From: Panagrolaimus kolymaensis
Lineage: Eukaryota; Nematoda; Chromadorea; Rhabditida; Panagrolaimidae
Length of the DNA: 64,000 nucleotides
Direction of reading: 5' to 3'
Assembly (NCBI GenBank): GCA_028622995.1
Contig: JAJQJQ010000007.1
Location: 3,844,001-3,908,000, forward strand
Shown: positions 50,172-62,475 of the stretch, in pieces
Layout: each line of letters begins with the position of its first letter
Numbering within the stretch: position 1 is the stretch's first letter
Program-made: the position numbers and the translations under genes
Notes under the pieces: generated by a model
Seen by the model: only the letters and a program-made list of their open reading frames with translations
Told to the model about the DNA's origin: nothing
The model's database searches: none

Positions 50172-52276
50172 ATGCCAGGAAATACTCCATTAAAATGTCT
50201 CGTCTGCGGCGGAATTTCATATGGATATCATTTTGGAATTTTGGCTTGTCGAGCTTGTGCAGCATTCTTTCGTCGAACCGTTAGTAGTTTTTTTGAGAAA
50301 CAATATGTACAAAGGCGAAAGAGTTTTAGGTTGCAGAAGATAAAACTTATAAATGCCGAAATAATTTTGAATGCACTGTAAGCAAAGGTATGTAATGGGA
50401 CTTAATTGTATGCATTAAAACACATTTCTAGTTTTTTTCATAAAAAGGGCCGTAATTTTTGGGCGGACTACAAAAACACTAAAAGGTTCAAATCACGAAC
50501 AAAAAGTTGTGACGGGTGTTTATAACAGCACTAATTCTTACATTTGTATCTTTATAACTCAAAAATGAGGTCATTACTAAAAAGCGGTCCGGTCCGCGGT
50601 CCGGTCCAACTTACTAAAAGGCGGTCCGGTCCGAACAACATGGGGTACCAAGCAATTTTTTTTGAAAAATTTTTATTTTAGAATATGAATATTTTGGCTA
50701 TGGAGATTATAACCCTTCCATCAAAAAAATAGCCCACAACGCATATTTATAAAGATAGAAATTTTATTTTTTGATGCAAGCATTTACGGCTATTTTTGAT
50801 GGAAGGGTTATAATCTCCATAGCCAAAATATTCATATTCTAAAATAAAAATTTTTCAAAAAAAATTGCTTGGTACCCCATGTTGTTCGGACCGGACCGCC
50901 TTTTAGTAAGTTGGACCGGACCGCGGACCGGACCGCCTTTTAGTAATGACCCAAAAATGAGTGAATTTTTGCTTTGTTAGACAAATATTTTTTTTGATCT
51001 CTTTTCACTAAGTTATTGTCACGATATATCAGTGGATTTGATATCATCATTTTTAGACGATGGCCTCATCAGAAATATGTGCCGAGCATGTCGTTTTAAA
51101 AAATGTGAAGAATTTGGAATGGATAAAAATGGTAAACCTTTGTTTCTCCTTTTTATTTCCAAAACTTTTACTTTAAATTTTTTTATTAGATGTTCAAATG
51201 AATCGGGATCCCATTGGAAAAAAGGCAGAAAAAATATTAGATGCTTTGTCTCCAGCGACTTCTTCAGTTATCACTGTAATCCAAAATAACAGCAATCGGG
51301 AAACTTTAACAACAGCGGTATATAGTTTTTATTCCGAATTTTAAGTTAACAAAAAATGTCTTTTAGAATCCACCGATTTCAATTGTGCCCTTTACAAATT
51401 TAAATCATTTGACAACATTGGAAAGATTAAAACAAGGATATAACATTTTTAGAGGATCACAAAAATCTCTTTACATGGTATTGTATCCAAATGACATGTT
51501 TTCAGAAGAAAATGTAAGTAAATAGACAACAGTGATAGGACTCTTCAAGAAAGATAAATATTTAATTTTAGCAAAATCTTGTTAGTCATACTGAATTTGT
51601 TAAAATGGAACGAGGTTGTATTTCTTTACTTTTTTCAATGTTGAACGATTTTTATCATCCGTTCAATCACCTTGATAAAGCGACAAAAGTACGATAGTAA
51701 AGATTTGTTCGAAATCTAAAGGTTAAAATCGTTTAAAAAAACTTATATTAATTCCAGGTATTACTTTTCCAAACCTACAGTCTTCGATTCAATCTTTTAA
51801 ACAATTCATTTGGTTCATATCAAAAGGGCCCAGCATTACCAGATCATATTTTTCAAATGCATTATGGCCAATATATGGATTATACAAAATTAGAAATATT
51901 TTTTGTTGATATGGTTACAAGAAATGAAGCAACAACAAATGCAGTTTATTCAAGTTTACGTAAAACTCGTAAAACGTTTACTACTTTGAAAGTGGATGAA
52001 TGCGAAATTGCCGCATTAGCTGGAATTATGCTTTGGAATGAAGTTTCTTTACTTTTATTTGATTGGGAACCAGCGGAAAAAGCGAGGCAACAAATCCTCC
52101 AAGAATTACATGGATATTTAGTAACTAAATATGGAGTTGGAAGTATTGGTGTTCGAATGGGCAATCTTTTATGTTCCTTGCATGATTTAAGTAATGCTGC
52201 AAGGAATATTTCAGAACATCAAACAATGGAAAAAATTTTTAATCCACAAATGCTTGATATTTTATGGGATGAATGA
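50172..52276 (+). CDS. Nuclear hormone receptor, nematode supplementary type (copy 2)
   Basis: Seven exons join in frame: 50172-50279, 50330-50387, 51057-51131, 51190-51317, 51367-51513, 51572-51688 and 51758-52276, giving 383 residues. It is a tandem paralogue of the receptor 220 bp upstream. It shares GYHFGILACRACAAFFRRTV, NRDPIGK, HTEFVKMERGC, MHYGQYMD and LAGIMLWNEVS. Its extra introns split the DNA-binding domain, and intron 2 (50388-51056) hosts a MITE. The second zinc finger has 12 residues between its second and third cysteines, against 9 in copy 1. The N-terminus is short and the hinge is shorter than in copy 1. The C-terminal AF-2-like motif is LDILWDE. Probably functional. Confidence 0.88.
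50560..50960. mobile_element. Foldback MITE with 9-bp target duplication (MULE-like)
   Basis: The element spans 50569-50951 (383 bp). Terminal inverted repeats of about 170 bp begin GGTCATTACTAAAA and surround a spacer of about 50 bp. The direct repeat CAAAAATGA flanks it on both sides (50560-50568 and 50952-50960). A 9-bp duplication is typical of Mutator-like transposases. Near each end the arm carries GC-rich subrepeats, GCGGTCCGGTCC, in otherwise AT-rich DNA. It has no coding capacity, so it is non-autonomous. It lies in intron 2 of the second nuclear receptor. Confidence 0.9.
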
Positions 52277-52834
52277 GCTTCCACGATAACTTCGATATTA
52301 TTTTCCAACAAAAGCTGTAGTTTTAAACGTAAAGAATCTTCATAGCATATTCCTGAAATCCATATCAACAAATTACATTTGTTTTATTGTTGAAAAGTTT
52401 TTTTAATTACGTGTATGTTTTGTGCTTGTTTTTAATATAAAAATTATCTCAACCTTTTATTTCTTTTTTCTTTTTTATGAAAAAGCATTTCCGTAAGATT
52501 TGAATGGCACAGGAACAAGGAGGCAATTTAAGGCTTCCTTTTGAGCACCATTTCACAAGCCAGATTTTTCTTTCTTTATGCATGCTTCGTTGAATCACGT
52601 CAACAAAATAAAGGAAGCCCAAAATGGATGATTGTAAATTTGCTGTTGGAAAAAGTTTTTGTTTTTAGACGATGAAACATTTTTTGGAGCCACTTTGAAG
52701 GTTATTGAAAGCTTAGTTTCCGTCATTGCTGAGAAAGAAATAAATTTTTGTTCAAAAGTCAGTTTTCTAAAACTATTCCTTGCTTCTATTTGGATTGTTC
52801 CAAAGAATCTGAAATAATCGCATGTTTTAATAAA
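52277..52834. other. Intergenic region
   Basis: AT-rich sequence between the second nuclear receptor and the small membrane-protein gene. An upstream exon of the latter could lie here; an in-frame ATG exists at 52748. Confidence 0.45.
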
Positions 52835-53538
52835 ATGACGATTGCTTGGCCAGCCATAGTTTTCTCGATTATTGTTTTAATTTCTGTTATTACTGCACTT
52901 GGTATATTATTTTATAAAAACAAGCTGAAGAGATTACGGTAAGCAAATATTTTGATACAAAAAATAACTTCCTTTTTGATTTTTAAATTTGTTCAAGTGA
53001 TAGTTGTAAAAGTTGTTCTTGGAACATTTTCCGCTTCATAAATTCCATTAAAAAACATAAAACTAAAAAATCACACATTTTCAGACCAAAAACAACAACA
53101 AAAAGTATTACAACTGATATTGAAGCGGCAAAACCCAAACCGCTAGAAAATATTGTCACACGAATTTCGACGCCACCATTTAAAGATAAAGTTGAATCTC
53201 TACCAAAAGGTAACAAAATAACTTTAAAAACATCGTTAAAAAGAATAATGCTTTTAGTAGGAAAATTTGTAAGACCATGTCACATTGCTGCTACAAAAAG
53301 CATTTCATCCCTTTCAATCGCTTCGCAAAATTCGTTGCCAACAATGCGCATTCAAACACCTCCTGTAACATTAGGCACACCAACAGAGCTACGACCTCCA
53401 GTTAACCTTGCAGAAAGAAGGCCATCTGCTACTGAACTAATTGAAGCCGAACTAATGGCAATTGGTGAATTACCTAAAGATGTTGTGGGTGAAATAGAAG
53501 AGCGTGAAAAACAAAAACGTAAATACAAAGGATCATAA
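52835..53538 (+). CDS. Small N-terminally anchored membrane protein, unknown function
   Basis: Exons 52835-52938, 53085-53209 and 53258-53538 encode 169 residues. Residues 4-27 form one transmembrane helix (WPAIVFSIIVLISVITALGI), followed by a basic stop-transfer KNKLKRLR. The rest is a presumably cytoplasmic, Pro/Thr-rich, likely disordered tail ending in a charged helix (ELIEAELMAIGELPKDVVGE, then EEREKQKRKYKGS). The start could instead be at 52748, which would add 29 residues. I do not recognise the family. It ends only 83 bp from the convergent nucleostemin-like gene. Confidence 0.6.
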
Positions 53539-53621
53539 AAATTAAACTATATCACAGACAACATGTTTTTTTAAAATTTACTTTATATTAAAACAAAAAC
53601 AATATGAAATAATAAATAACA

Positions 53622-54143
53622 TTAAACTTCACTTCTTAATGCATTAAAATCATACTCCATATCAGCGTCGTCACCATCATTTACACCCATCTTTTCCAAA
53701 ATATCATGAAGTTTATCAGCACGTTTAGCAGTCTTCTTAGCTCTTTTCTTGGTATTTTTAGCAGCACCAGCGAGAACCTTATTCAATTGAACATTTCCAT
53801 CGATATCCAACGAAGTAGGAGGTGCAATTTTTTGACGAGCTTGCTCAGCTTCAAGTAGAAGTTCATCTTTGAACGGACATTTATTTGGAATATGGATCAA
53901 CTTTTCAGCTCCTTTGCGATGCCCTAAACAATTTTTTTGATTATACTATAAAAAATTTAGAAAAATAAAAAAACCTTTTTTCTTTATATCTCGTTTAAGC
54001 TTTCGATTATGTTCAGCAACTTTTTTGACGATCTTGTACTTCTTTTTGCATGATTGACGCTTGCTTGGCTTTTCTAAAAAAATAAGAAGTAATAGCGGAT
54101 AAAAACGAAAATTTGATAACTTACTAAGTTTGTAATTTGCCAT
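53622..54143 (-). CDS. Nucleostemin paralogue without GTPase domain
   Basis: Exons 54125-54143 (19 nt), 53975-54073 and 53622-53923 encode 139 residues. The first two exons have exactly the same lengths (19 and 99 nt) and phases as in the nucleostemin gene next door. They encode the basic GNL3 N-terminal domain (KKPSKRQSCKKKYKIVKKVA). Exon 3 starts like the neighbour's exon 3 (GHRKGAEKLIHIPNKCPFKD) but after about 32 residues jumps to the neighbour's C-terminal tail (DGNVQLNKVLAG, KRAKKTAKRADKL, DADMEYDFNALRSEV). The whole circularly permuted GTPase is absent. The frame is open and splice sites are kept, so a product is plausible. It may be a nucleolar or RNA-binding fragment, possibly acting on the parental pathway. 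Confidence 0.8.
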
Positions 54144-54852
54144 GATAACGATGTTGATGAGCTAGCCTAAAAATTGAATAAAAGTTTTTGATAAATTTCG
54201 TTATAACCGCGAAAGTAATAAAAATTAAAATAATATTATTACAACAAATAGAAACACATACAACGATAGAGCTTGAAAACAAAACCAGCAAATAATGAAT
54301 GACCCAAAAAAAAAGCTAATGAGCTGCGAGAAGGTTAAGGTAGCTTTCGTGTTGAATTCAAGAAAAAAAGGCGCGTAACACAAAACTGGCATGTTTCAAT
54401 GAAATGAAATAATTAAAATTCCTGGTATAACAATAATTGATGTAAAGCTAGCAAGTTTATATTAATTTTATTAACAGCGTAAAGGAAGAAAATGGCAGCA
54501 AACAAACAAGTAAACATTGTAAAAATAAAAGAAATTGACAAAATTGAAACAAAATTATGCCAACATCTCCTCGCCTTTTTTCATCTTTTCTAACAAAAAT
54601 TAGGATCATAAATAATGCGGTTATTGCAAGCATTAACCTAAAAAATTTAAAAAACATTCAAAAATGTTTTGGGAGAATTACTTCACTTTTTTACGATTAC
54701 AAAATTCTCAAATGAAAAAAATTTCCAGATGCAAGCAGTTGATATTTGATATTTGTTTTAAATCGTCCATCATATTTTTTTTGCTTATCAAAAAATAAAA
54801 TAAACTTTATAATAATAACTCAACAACAATGTAAAATGATAAAACAACAAAA
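54144..54852. other. Spacer between the two nucleostemin copies
   Basis: About 0.7 kb containing the promoter of the short copy and the 3' flank of the full copy. AT-rich; no exon seen. Confidence 0.5.
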
Positions 54853-57172
54853 TTAAACTTCATTTTTTAAGTTATCAAAATCATATTCCATATCAACGTC
54901 ATCGCCTCCGTTTGCAAAGGCCTTTTCAAATTGATCTCCAAGTTTATCGGCTCGTTTAGCAGTCTTTTTAGCTCTTTTCTTATTCTTTTTAACTGCATCC
55001 GCGATAGTTTTATTCAACTGAACATTTCCATCGATATTAAATGAAGATGGAAGAGCGAGCTTTGATTTTCCATCATCAGTTGTTGCACCTTTTTTAGCGT
55101 TTACTCTTCCAGTTACAACAACATTATTATCTTCCATAGTAACATCTCCATTCATTTCGCCTTCTCGTGGAATGGAAGGGTTATATGCAACATCAACATG
55201 CATTTCATTTTCAGGTAAACCATCAACAATTGCATTATCATCAATTTCATCAAGATTGAATTCTTTTGAGAATGATGATAGCATTTCAGATGAACAAACA
55301 GCTTCTTCAACATTTAAGCTCTTTTCAGGTGGATGAGTGTAATAGCGAAGTTTTCCTGAATTCCATCCATTAAGAACATGTTTAGCTGCAGAATTACGAT
55401 CTGGAAGACCTCCTTTCTTCAAACGGCCAATTTTGTTTGCAACAAGGGCAAGAAATTGATCGACATCAGAAAATTCGGGGATATTAAAGTGCATCATTAA
55501 CTAAAATTTTTGGAAATAATTTTTTTTATATTCAAAAAATACTTACAGTGTCTACTGTGCATCGCCGAAGAATGGCAATTACAGGTGAAATAGGATCAGA
55601 AAGCAAATCAATTCTCAATGCATTCTTTAATGCTACTTCAACTGGATCAAACTGTTCTCGAGAAGCAAGAATGACTCCAGGAGAATCGATTAATCGAATA
55701 TGTTTATCCAATTCAACTTCTTGGAGCTTGCGTGTAATTCCAGGGATGGCGCCTGTTTGACTAAAAAAAAATGGTTTAAAAATTGGGTATTGAACTTCTG
55801 AAGGCTTAGATACTCCAACAAAAAATTATAAATGCTCGACTATCCGCCATTCGGTTAGCAAAATAGTTTTTTTTATTCCCTTTTTGTTGTTGTTATCTTT
55901 GTTAATTAAAGGTGAATAAACTTACACAACTCGACGACGTTTTAAACTGTTGATAACGCTGCTTTTACCAACATTAGGATAACCTAAAAACAAAAAATTG
56001 AAACTAAAATTTAAGAGGAATTTATCCTACCAACAACCCCAACTCGAACAGATGTTTTAATATCTTTGTTTCTACAATAATTCGATAATAAACTCATAAC
56101 TAAATCTGCACCAATACATTTTGATCCTTGATTTTGTTTGAGTAAATGAGCTGAATTAAAGCGACCAAGTCTATCATTTTGTTCTTGCGTGGATGCTTTG
56201 AAAGCAATGGTTGGAAGTTCTTGACGAAGATATTTAAGCCAAGCGGTGATATTTGCTTTTGGTACCAAATCAATTTTGTTGAGAAGAAGAATGAGTCGTT
56301 TTCCTTGTGAAATTACTGATTTTTCAATGGCTTTATTTCGGCTTCCATTTGGATCGCGAGCATCCAAAACCTCAATAACAATATCAGCTGCATCAATCGT
56401 TTTTCGTACTTCACCAGCGAAGACTCTGGTAGATTTATCATTTTTATCTCCTACAACTTCTTGGGGTTCAATGATATACTGATCATGATGAACTGCGGGT
56501 AAATCAATCAAAGCCTTTTTACCAATTTCAATGGGAACATCTGATTCAAGCTTTCGCTTTCTTGTGGGATCAATTTTGAATGCTTTCATTTCAGTTTTTT
56601 TCAAAGCTTTCTCATCTTTCAATTGTTGACGCCTTTGTTCAGCTTCAACTTGTAATTCCTCTTTGAATGGACATTTATTTGGAATTTCAATTAACTTTTC
56701 AGCTCCTTTGTGATGACCTAAAATTTTTATTATAATCAGCCATTTCGAAATGGTTCTCGCGGCTAATGAAGCTAGTGTAAAATATGTTGTTTTTGAGTGA
56801 AAGAAAATGAAAATGGTTGATTTCGCTTAAAATTCTCAGCTTACGATGCATGATTTTTTGGGTAAAATGTTGCTTGGTAAAAAAGAAAATTCCAAAAAAG
56901 CTTTTTAAGGTTTAATGGTGAACGAAAATAAATAAATAAAAGTTTTGGAAGTTGTGGAATAAACGAGAATAGTCCTATGTTAGAAGAAACTGAGGATTAC
57001 CTGATTTTTTGGTATCTCGTTTTAGCTTTCGGTTATGTTCAGCAACTTTTTTAATAATCTTGTACTTCTTTTTACATGATTGACGTTTACTTGGCTTTTC
57101 TAAAAATAGTGAATTAAAGTTAACTAGTTAGGAAGTATAAGAGAGTAACTTACTAAGTTTGTAATTTGCCAT
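54853..57172 (-). CDS. nst-1: Nucleostemin / GNL3-type nucleolar GTPase
   Basis: Exons 57154-57172, 57001-57099, 56031-56717, 55926-55983, 55547-55760 and 54853-55500 encode 574 residues, a normal size. The N-terminus is the basic GNL3_N domain (KKPSKRQSCKKKYKII). The GTPase is circularly permuted, as in the YlqF/nucleostemin class: G4 NKIDLVP (residues about 186-192) comes before G1 GYPNVGKSS (about 269-277), then PGITR and G3 DSPGV (about 313-317). VLDARDPNGSRN precedes G4 as expected. The acidic/basic C-terminal tail ends KRAKKTAKRADKLGDQ and DMEYDFDNLKNEV. It works in the nucleolus in large-subunit ribosome biogenesis and growth control. All motifs are intact. A truncated tandem copy lies downstream. 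Confidence 0.94.
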
Positions 57173-57845
57173 GGTAACTACGTTAATAAATTACCCTAAA
57201 ATATGAGAAATTTTAGTAAAAGTTTTTTGATATAAATGAAACAATTGAATGAAAGTTTCTAAAACTTTTTGGGATGTTGAAAAAATTTTTAGTTGTTTAT
57301 CATTATGGCAAAAAGTCCGTAAAATATGATTCCATCTAAGACTTTTATTTGTAATATTTTAAATCGCAGCAGCCTCTCTTCTTCGACACTTGGCTCTAAA
57401 GCTGTTAGGAAAAAATAATAAAACAGAAAGTTTCAGGTTTTTCACTTTTAACAAATTTCGTCAAACACAATAACGAGCAGCTGTTTGATTATGCGTTCTC
57501 TGGGGGAGGAAAAATTTAGCTGAAGTGCTGTGTTGTTTAATGTATGATTAGGATTTTATCATTGAAATAATGATATCAAACCCAATCGTTTTATATTCCC
57601 TTACATTCTTTTTAATATTACAAAACTTATTTTCATCGCTAGCTATACTTTGGGTCTATTGTTCATGCTGTTTTTAACGTTTTCACATTTGTATATAATT
57701 ACTTCGTTCATTTCTTGAAAAATTACAATGTGAAATCTTCACTTTCTTTTTTTATTGAATGAAATCATTTTCGTGTTGCCATTCTTTGTATCATAAAATT
57801 ATGTTTTGTACATCGTACATAGCCAACTTTTTTCTAGGCTTCAAT
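57173..57845. other. Divergent promoter region between nucleostemin and the ubiquitin protease
   Basis: The two genes start head to head about 670 bp apart, so this interval should hold both promoters. A TTTTTCTAG acceptor at about 57829-57837, just before the protease ATG, suggests a 5' exon or trans-splice site. Confidence 0.45.
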
Positions 57846-59901
57846 ATGACTATCGAAGATGAACGTCCACGACCTGCTAAAGGCTTGTCCAATCTTGGTA
57901 ACACCTGCTTCTACAATTCAACAATGCAATGCTTGATGCATACGCATTCATTATATACATGGCAAGAACTGGTAACTGAAAAAAGAGAACTTGTGATCAA
58001 AAAAGGAACTGTCGTGGTGAATGAAAAGAAAGTTGAAGTTTCTGGTGCTGTCATCAATTTGGAAGAAACTCAATCGCTTCCATTGGTTGGTGCATTACAA
58101 AACTTCTTAACTGAATTCAGATGCGGACGCAATCCTAACCCTTCACCATTATTTAGTCAAATATCTTTAAAGTAAATTTTCTTATATATTTCGACTCATA
58201 TTTTAACTTTTACATTTTTAGAGCTCCTAGATTTAGGGGTTGGGCTCAGCAAGACGCTCATGAACTTCTTCGCTATTTACTTGATGGAATAAGAACTGAA
58301 GAACTGAAACGCTTTAAAGATGCTATCCTGGTTCACTTGGGTGTTGTTGACAAACCTAATCCTGAAGAAGTACTACTTTGTAAAGGTCAGATTTCCTTTC
58401 TTTATATTCCTTTATTAGTGTATCTCTTTTAGCTATGCTTGAAAGCACTGATCGTTGTTATGTTGACTCTATCTTTGGTGGAAGTTTACTTCAATGTATC
58501 ATGTGTTCCAAATGCAAACATGTCTCAAATAGTCTTGAACCTTTCCTGGATTTGTCCTTGCCATTGAACTATGGAACACCTGCATCACCAACTGTTCAAT
58601 ATCCTCCAGCTCGCGCTCAACGTGAACAAACACCAAGCAAACATCAACTTAAGAAAATGAAAGACAAGAAGAAGGTTCCGTTTTGCTTAGAATTACCATC
58701 TTTATTTTTTGCATTTTAGAAGGACGCAAAAAAAGCTGCTAAGAAAAGTAAAGACGCTAAAGCTGAAAATGATGAAAGTCCTATGAATACTGAACCTCCT
58801 AATGATAATGAAACACATGTTAATGGCGAAAATCAATCTACTGTTCGGGATGCATCAACTGAAACTACTGAAGCAGACGAAATCAAAGATATTGATCTTA
58901 GCGACACTGATAGTCAATCCAGTGCAGAAGATATGTCTGTTAGTGACAATGATAATGATGAAAATTCAAATCACGTTGCCGAAAATAATGGTAATTTCAT
59001 TTTTTCTTTTCTTTCTATGCCCAAAATTTTTTTAGATGATGTACCTCCAGAATGTGGTGATCCTTCGTGTAGTCCAAACTACAATATCATACTAGCTCCA
59101 TCTCCTACAAATGAAAATAACCTTTGTGAAGATCGAAGTGTTATTAATTCTCTTAAGCAATTTACTGCTCCTGAAAATTTATGTGCTTCAAACGCTTATG
59201 AATGTGAAAATTGTTGTGCACCTCATAACAAAAAAGTATGTTACATTTTGATTCTCTTAATTTCCTTCATTTCTTTTTTAGCTTCCACCTAATTCAAAAG
59301 ATAAAATGACTGTAGAAGCTACAAAGCAGTATCTCATTTATTCTCCTCCATGTGTGTTAACTGTCCACCTTAAACGTTTTGAACAAGTTGCTATGACTAC
59401 TTATGGTAATCGTATGCGTACTCGTAAAATTCGTGGACATGTCGATTTTCAATTTATTCTTGATATTTCGCAATTCTGCAGCCGAAATGGTCAACGAATT
59501 CGTTCAAATCAAAATGAAGTTGTTTATTCGCTTTATGGAATCGTTTCTCATTCTGGTGATCTTGGCGGCGGACATTATGTTGCATATGGTACGTAATTAT
59601 TTTTCTTTCTCTTTTAACAATTTTTTTAGTTAAAAGCCGAAACAAAGTTGAAAGTTTACAGCAATTTATGGAAGCTGGAATGAAGCCTGATCGATTATGT
59701 CAAACTATGGAAGAATTAAACAATGGCATTTCATCTCACCAACAATCAGTCAATCCATCTTTAAGTAAAGAAGAAATTATTCGACAATTGGATGATGGTG
59801 CAACTTGGTATTATGCTTCCGACAGTCATGTTCGAACTATCAATGTTAATGAAGTTAAGAATGCTGAAGCCTATATCTTATTTTATGAACGTATTGTTTA
59901 A
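57846..59901 (+). CDS. Ubiquitin-specific protease (USP16/USP45-like)
   Basis: Exons 57846-58171, 58222-58385, 58433-58674, 58720-58990, 59036-59235, 59282-59588 and 59630-59901 encode 593 residues. The catalytic Cys box [16 protein letters not shown] places the nucleophile at Cys21. [13 protein letters not shown] is the usual second motif. The His box [11 protein letters not shown] has the catalytic His at about residue 499, and WYYASDSHV supplies the Asp. Paired Cys motifs CIMCSKC and CENCC form the finger zinc site. An acidic, Ser/Asp/Asn-rich insert (about residues 245-335) interrupts the catalytic domain, as in USP16/45. The N-terminal ZnF-UBP domain of that group is not seen; it could be upstream or lost. 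It removes ubiquitin from proteins. Confidence 0.9.
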
Positions 59902-61273
59902 TTGTGTAAAGTAGTTGAGAAATTTTACTTTGTGTCATGAGTTTTATTTGGAGAAAATTAATTAACTGTTTTATCACCGGTTTTTCATGTGCTTTCTGTC
60001 ATTTTTTTTCTGTTTTATTTTTGCGAACTGTTGCATTCAACGCAGCACATGTGAAAGATTTATGCTCATTTTTTTGTAATTGGTGTTTCTGTGATAATTT
60101 AAATAATAATTTCCACCCTATTTGTGTTCTGTAGCAAAAAAGCTATGTCGTTTGTATCGACTATAATTTTTTTTAAATAAGGATTTGCAAGGAACTTTGT
60201 TGGTTGGTTGAATTATTGGATAAATAATTTAGGCACGATGTTAATATAAAGTTCAGTTTTAAAAAGGGAAAAACCATTTGATTGCAATAAACGAAACGAA
60301 AAATGAGTGAGTTTTATGATGACTTTTTCTAAATTTGGACATCAAACTTTTGTTTTGTCTTACTTTATTTTTATTTTGTTTGTGGTCTATTAACATTTAA
60401 TGTGATGAAACGATAAGAGAGAATAGGTTTAAAAAAAGTTGTTTTGAGGATGAAAAACTTTTTTCTTTTCGAATCATCGAAATAATCGATCAGAACTTTT
60501 TTTTCTTTGATGCCGCGATGTCTTTTTTGTTGCATTCTCATGCGATGATGAAGATGAAGATGATCAAAAAGGGATAAATAATACTACTTTGCTTTTTTTT
60601 ATTTCTTTTGATTTTTCTTCTTCTTTAAATGCTATCGGCAATAACGTGAAAAGTTATTTTGGTTTTAGAAAGTTGATATTTTGATGCTATACTACTAGCT
60701 TCTTTATCATTTGAAGTTTGATATTTACCCACAACTTTCTTATCAATTTTGTCAACTTTGCTTTAAGAGAACATTCGAGGCACTTTGGTTCATTTATATT
60801 AAGTACACTTTTTAATGTAAATTTTTTCTTACATTAACTTTACAACTACATACATCAAAAATGAATTTTAAACGAAATTTTTTTGAGTGCTATTATGGCA
60901 TTTTTATTACCACCGTACATAATTTAAATAATTTTTTTTATTCCAAAAACTTTTTTTGACTTCTTTTGTTGTTGTCTCTAATAAAGCAAGGTTTTTTGAA
61001 GCAAAGAAAAAACATAGTTTTCGTAGTCTATCACAATCAAAAAAAAATTGAACCTTAGCATTTGACTGACCCATCTGTCTGTTATCTCTCTCATTTTTGT
61101 CTATGAATAAAACATCAAAATTTTGTGATTAGCTCATTTTATTTCTTTTTCATTTTTACTTTACCTCAATTTTTTTTTCACAGCTTACTTTGAAAATTCT
61201 AGGCCCACCACGTTGTGATACGGAGTCTCAACCAATTCCACAAACTTCATCTCAATATCTTGAAGAAGAAATC
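59902..61273. other. Intergenic region
   Basis: AT-rich, with T-runs and ATAAATAA-type motifs. An acceptor TTTTTTTTCACAG at about 61171-61183 precedes in-frame sequence of the next gene, so its true first exon may lie here. Confidence 0.45.
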
Positions 61274-62475
61274 ATGTCTCAAACAACAACGAAGTCCAAT
61301 GGCACTTCTTCAACCTCAAATACACCCATGGATTCTAATATTAATCTTAAATCTTCAAGTAATAAATACGCTGGCGTTCCACAATTACTTGTTGAAGCGG
61401 GTTTTGCAATATTCTTAATGATATTTTTTGTTCAACGACAACATTGGATTTGGTTATCTTTAAGCTTTGTCGTATTTCGATTCTTTTATAGTGAACTTGG
61501 AAGGCGATGTTTGAGATCATTGCCTCGGGATTTAAAGTAAGCATTCTCAATCAACTATGTTATGTACCATAATGATTTTTGTATTGAATTTCAGAGGGCT
61601 TTTTATACTTTTTTCTGTGAAACATATGATTCGAAAAGCTATAAAACGAAATGTCCCAATTCATCAATATTTTCTTGATCATGTTGCTAAACACCCTGAT
61701 AAAGATTGTGTTGTGGATATTGAATCAGGTCGAATATTTAGTTTTAAAGAATTTAATGAGCTGTGCAATAAATACGCAAATTACTTTAAAGTAAGTATAT
61801 TGGTTTTTAAAAGGTTGTGTGCTGTGATAAGAGCAATAATGCATTTGAGATTGTTGTCTAGTTTGATTGCTTCTTTTTTTACACAGATATTTTTCTTTTT
61901 AGAAAGAAGGCTATAAACATGGTGACGTTGTAGCTCTTTTCATCGAAAATAGTCCAGAATTTTTTGCACTTTGGTTGGGATTAAGCAAACTTGGAGTTAT
62001 TACAGCATGGATAAATTCAAATTTAAAAATGGAGCCATTGGCTCATTCCATCAAAACTGCTAAAGTTAAATGTACCATTACTTCTCCTACGTTGTTACCA
62101 AGTAAGCATCCATTAATATTCCTGATATCATGTTAATTACATTTTTAGTGTTAAAAAGTACCATTTCTGCTGACCATCTCGAACAAAACTTAAAAATATA
62201 TTTAACCGAAGGTGAATCAGAAAATTTAACTTCTTTATCCAAAGTAATCAAAGATACATCTGAACCTCCAATTACTGAAGGCCTTGATTTCAAAAGCGTC
62301 CTTTGTTATATTTATACAAGCGGAACGACGGGGAATCCTAAACCAGCTGTAATTAAACATCTTCGATATTTTTGGATTGCCAATGGTTGCGCAAAAGCTT
62401 TTTCTATTCGTTCCGATGATCGCATGTATATTACAATGCCAATATATCATTCTGCTGCAGGCATTCTTGGAATAG
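61274..62475 (+). CDS. Very-long-chain acyl-CoA synthetase / fatty acid transport protein (5' half)
   Basis: Exons 61274-61536, 61595-61790, 61903-62101 and 62149-62475 encode 328 residues and stop at a GT donor (GGTAACC), so the model is incomplete. A Ser/Thr-rich start is followed by a membrane segment (VEAGFAIFLMIFFVQ...), as in SLC27A/FATP proteins. FSFKEFNELCNKYANYF, GDVVALFIENSPEFFALWLG and LGVITAWINSN are the typical N-terminal AMP-binding-enzyme blocks. The ATP-binding P-loop is YTSGTTGNPKPAVIKH. The second half (the TGD, lid and C-terminal blocks) is not found in the remaining 1.5 kb, which carries an opposite-strand gene. Either a long intron leaves the window or the gene is truncated. 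Upstream in-frame sequence to 61184 may also be coding. Confidence 0.85.
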
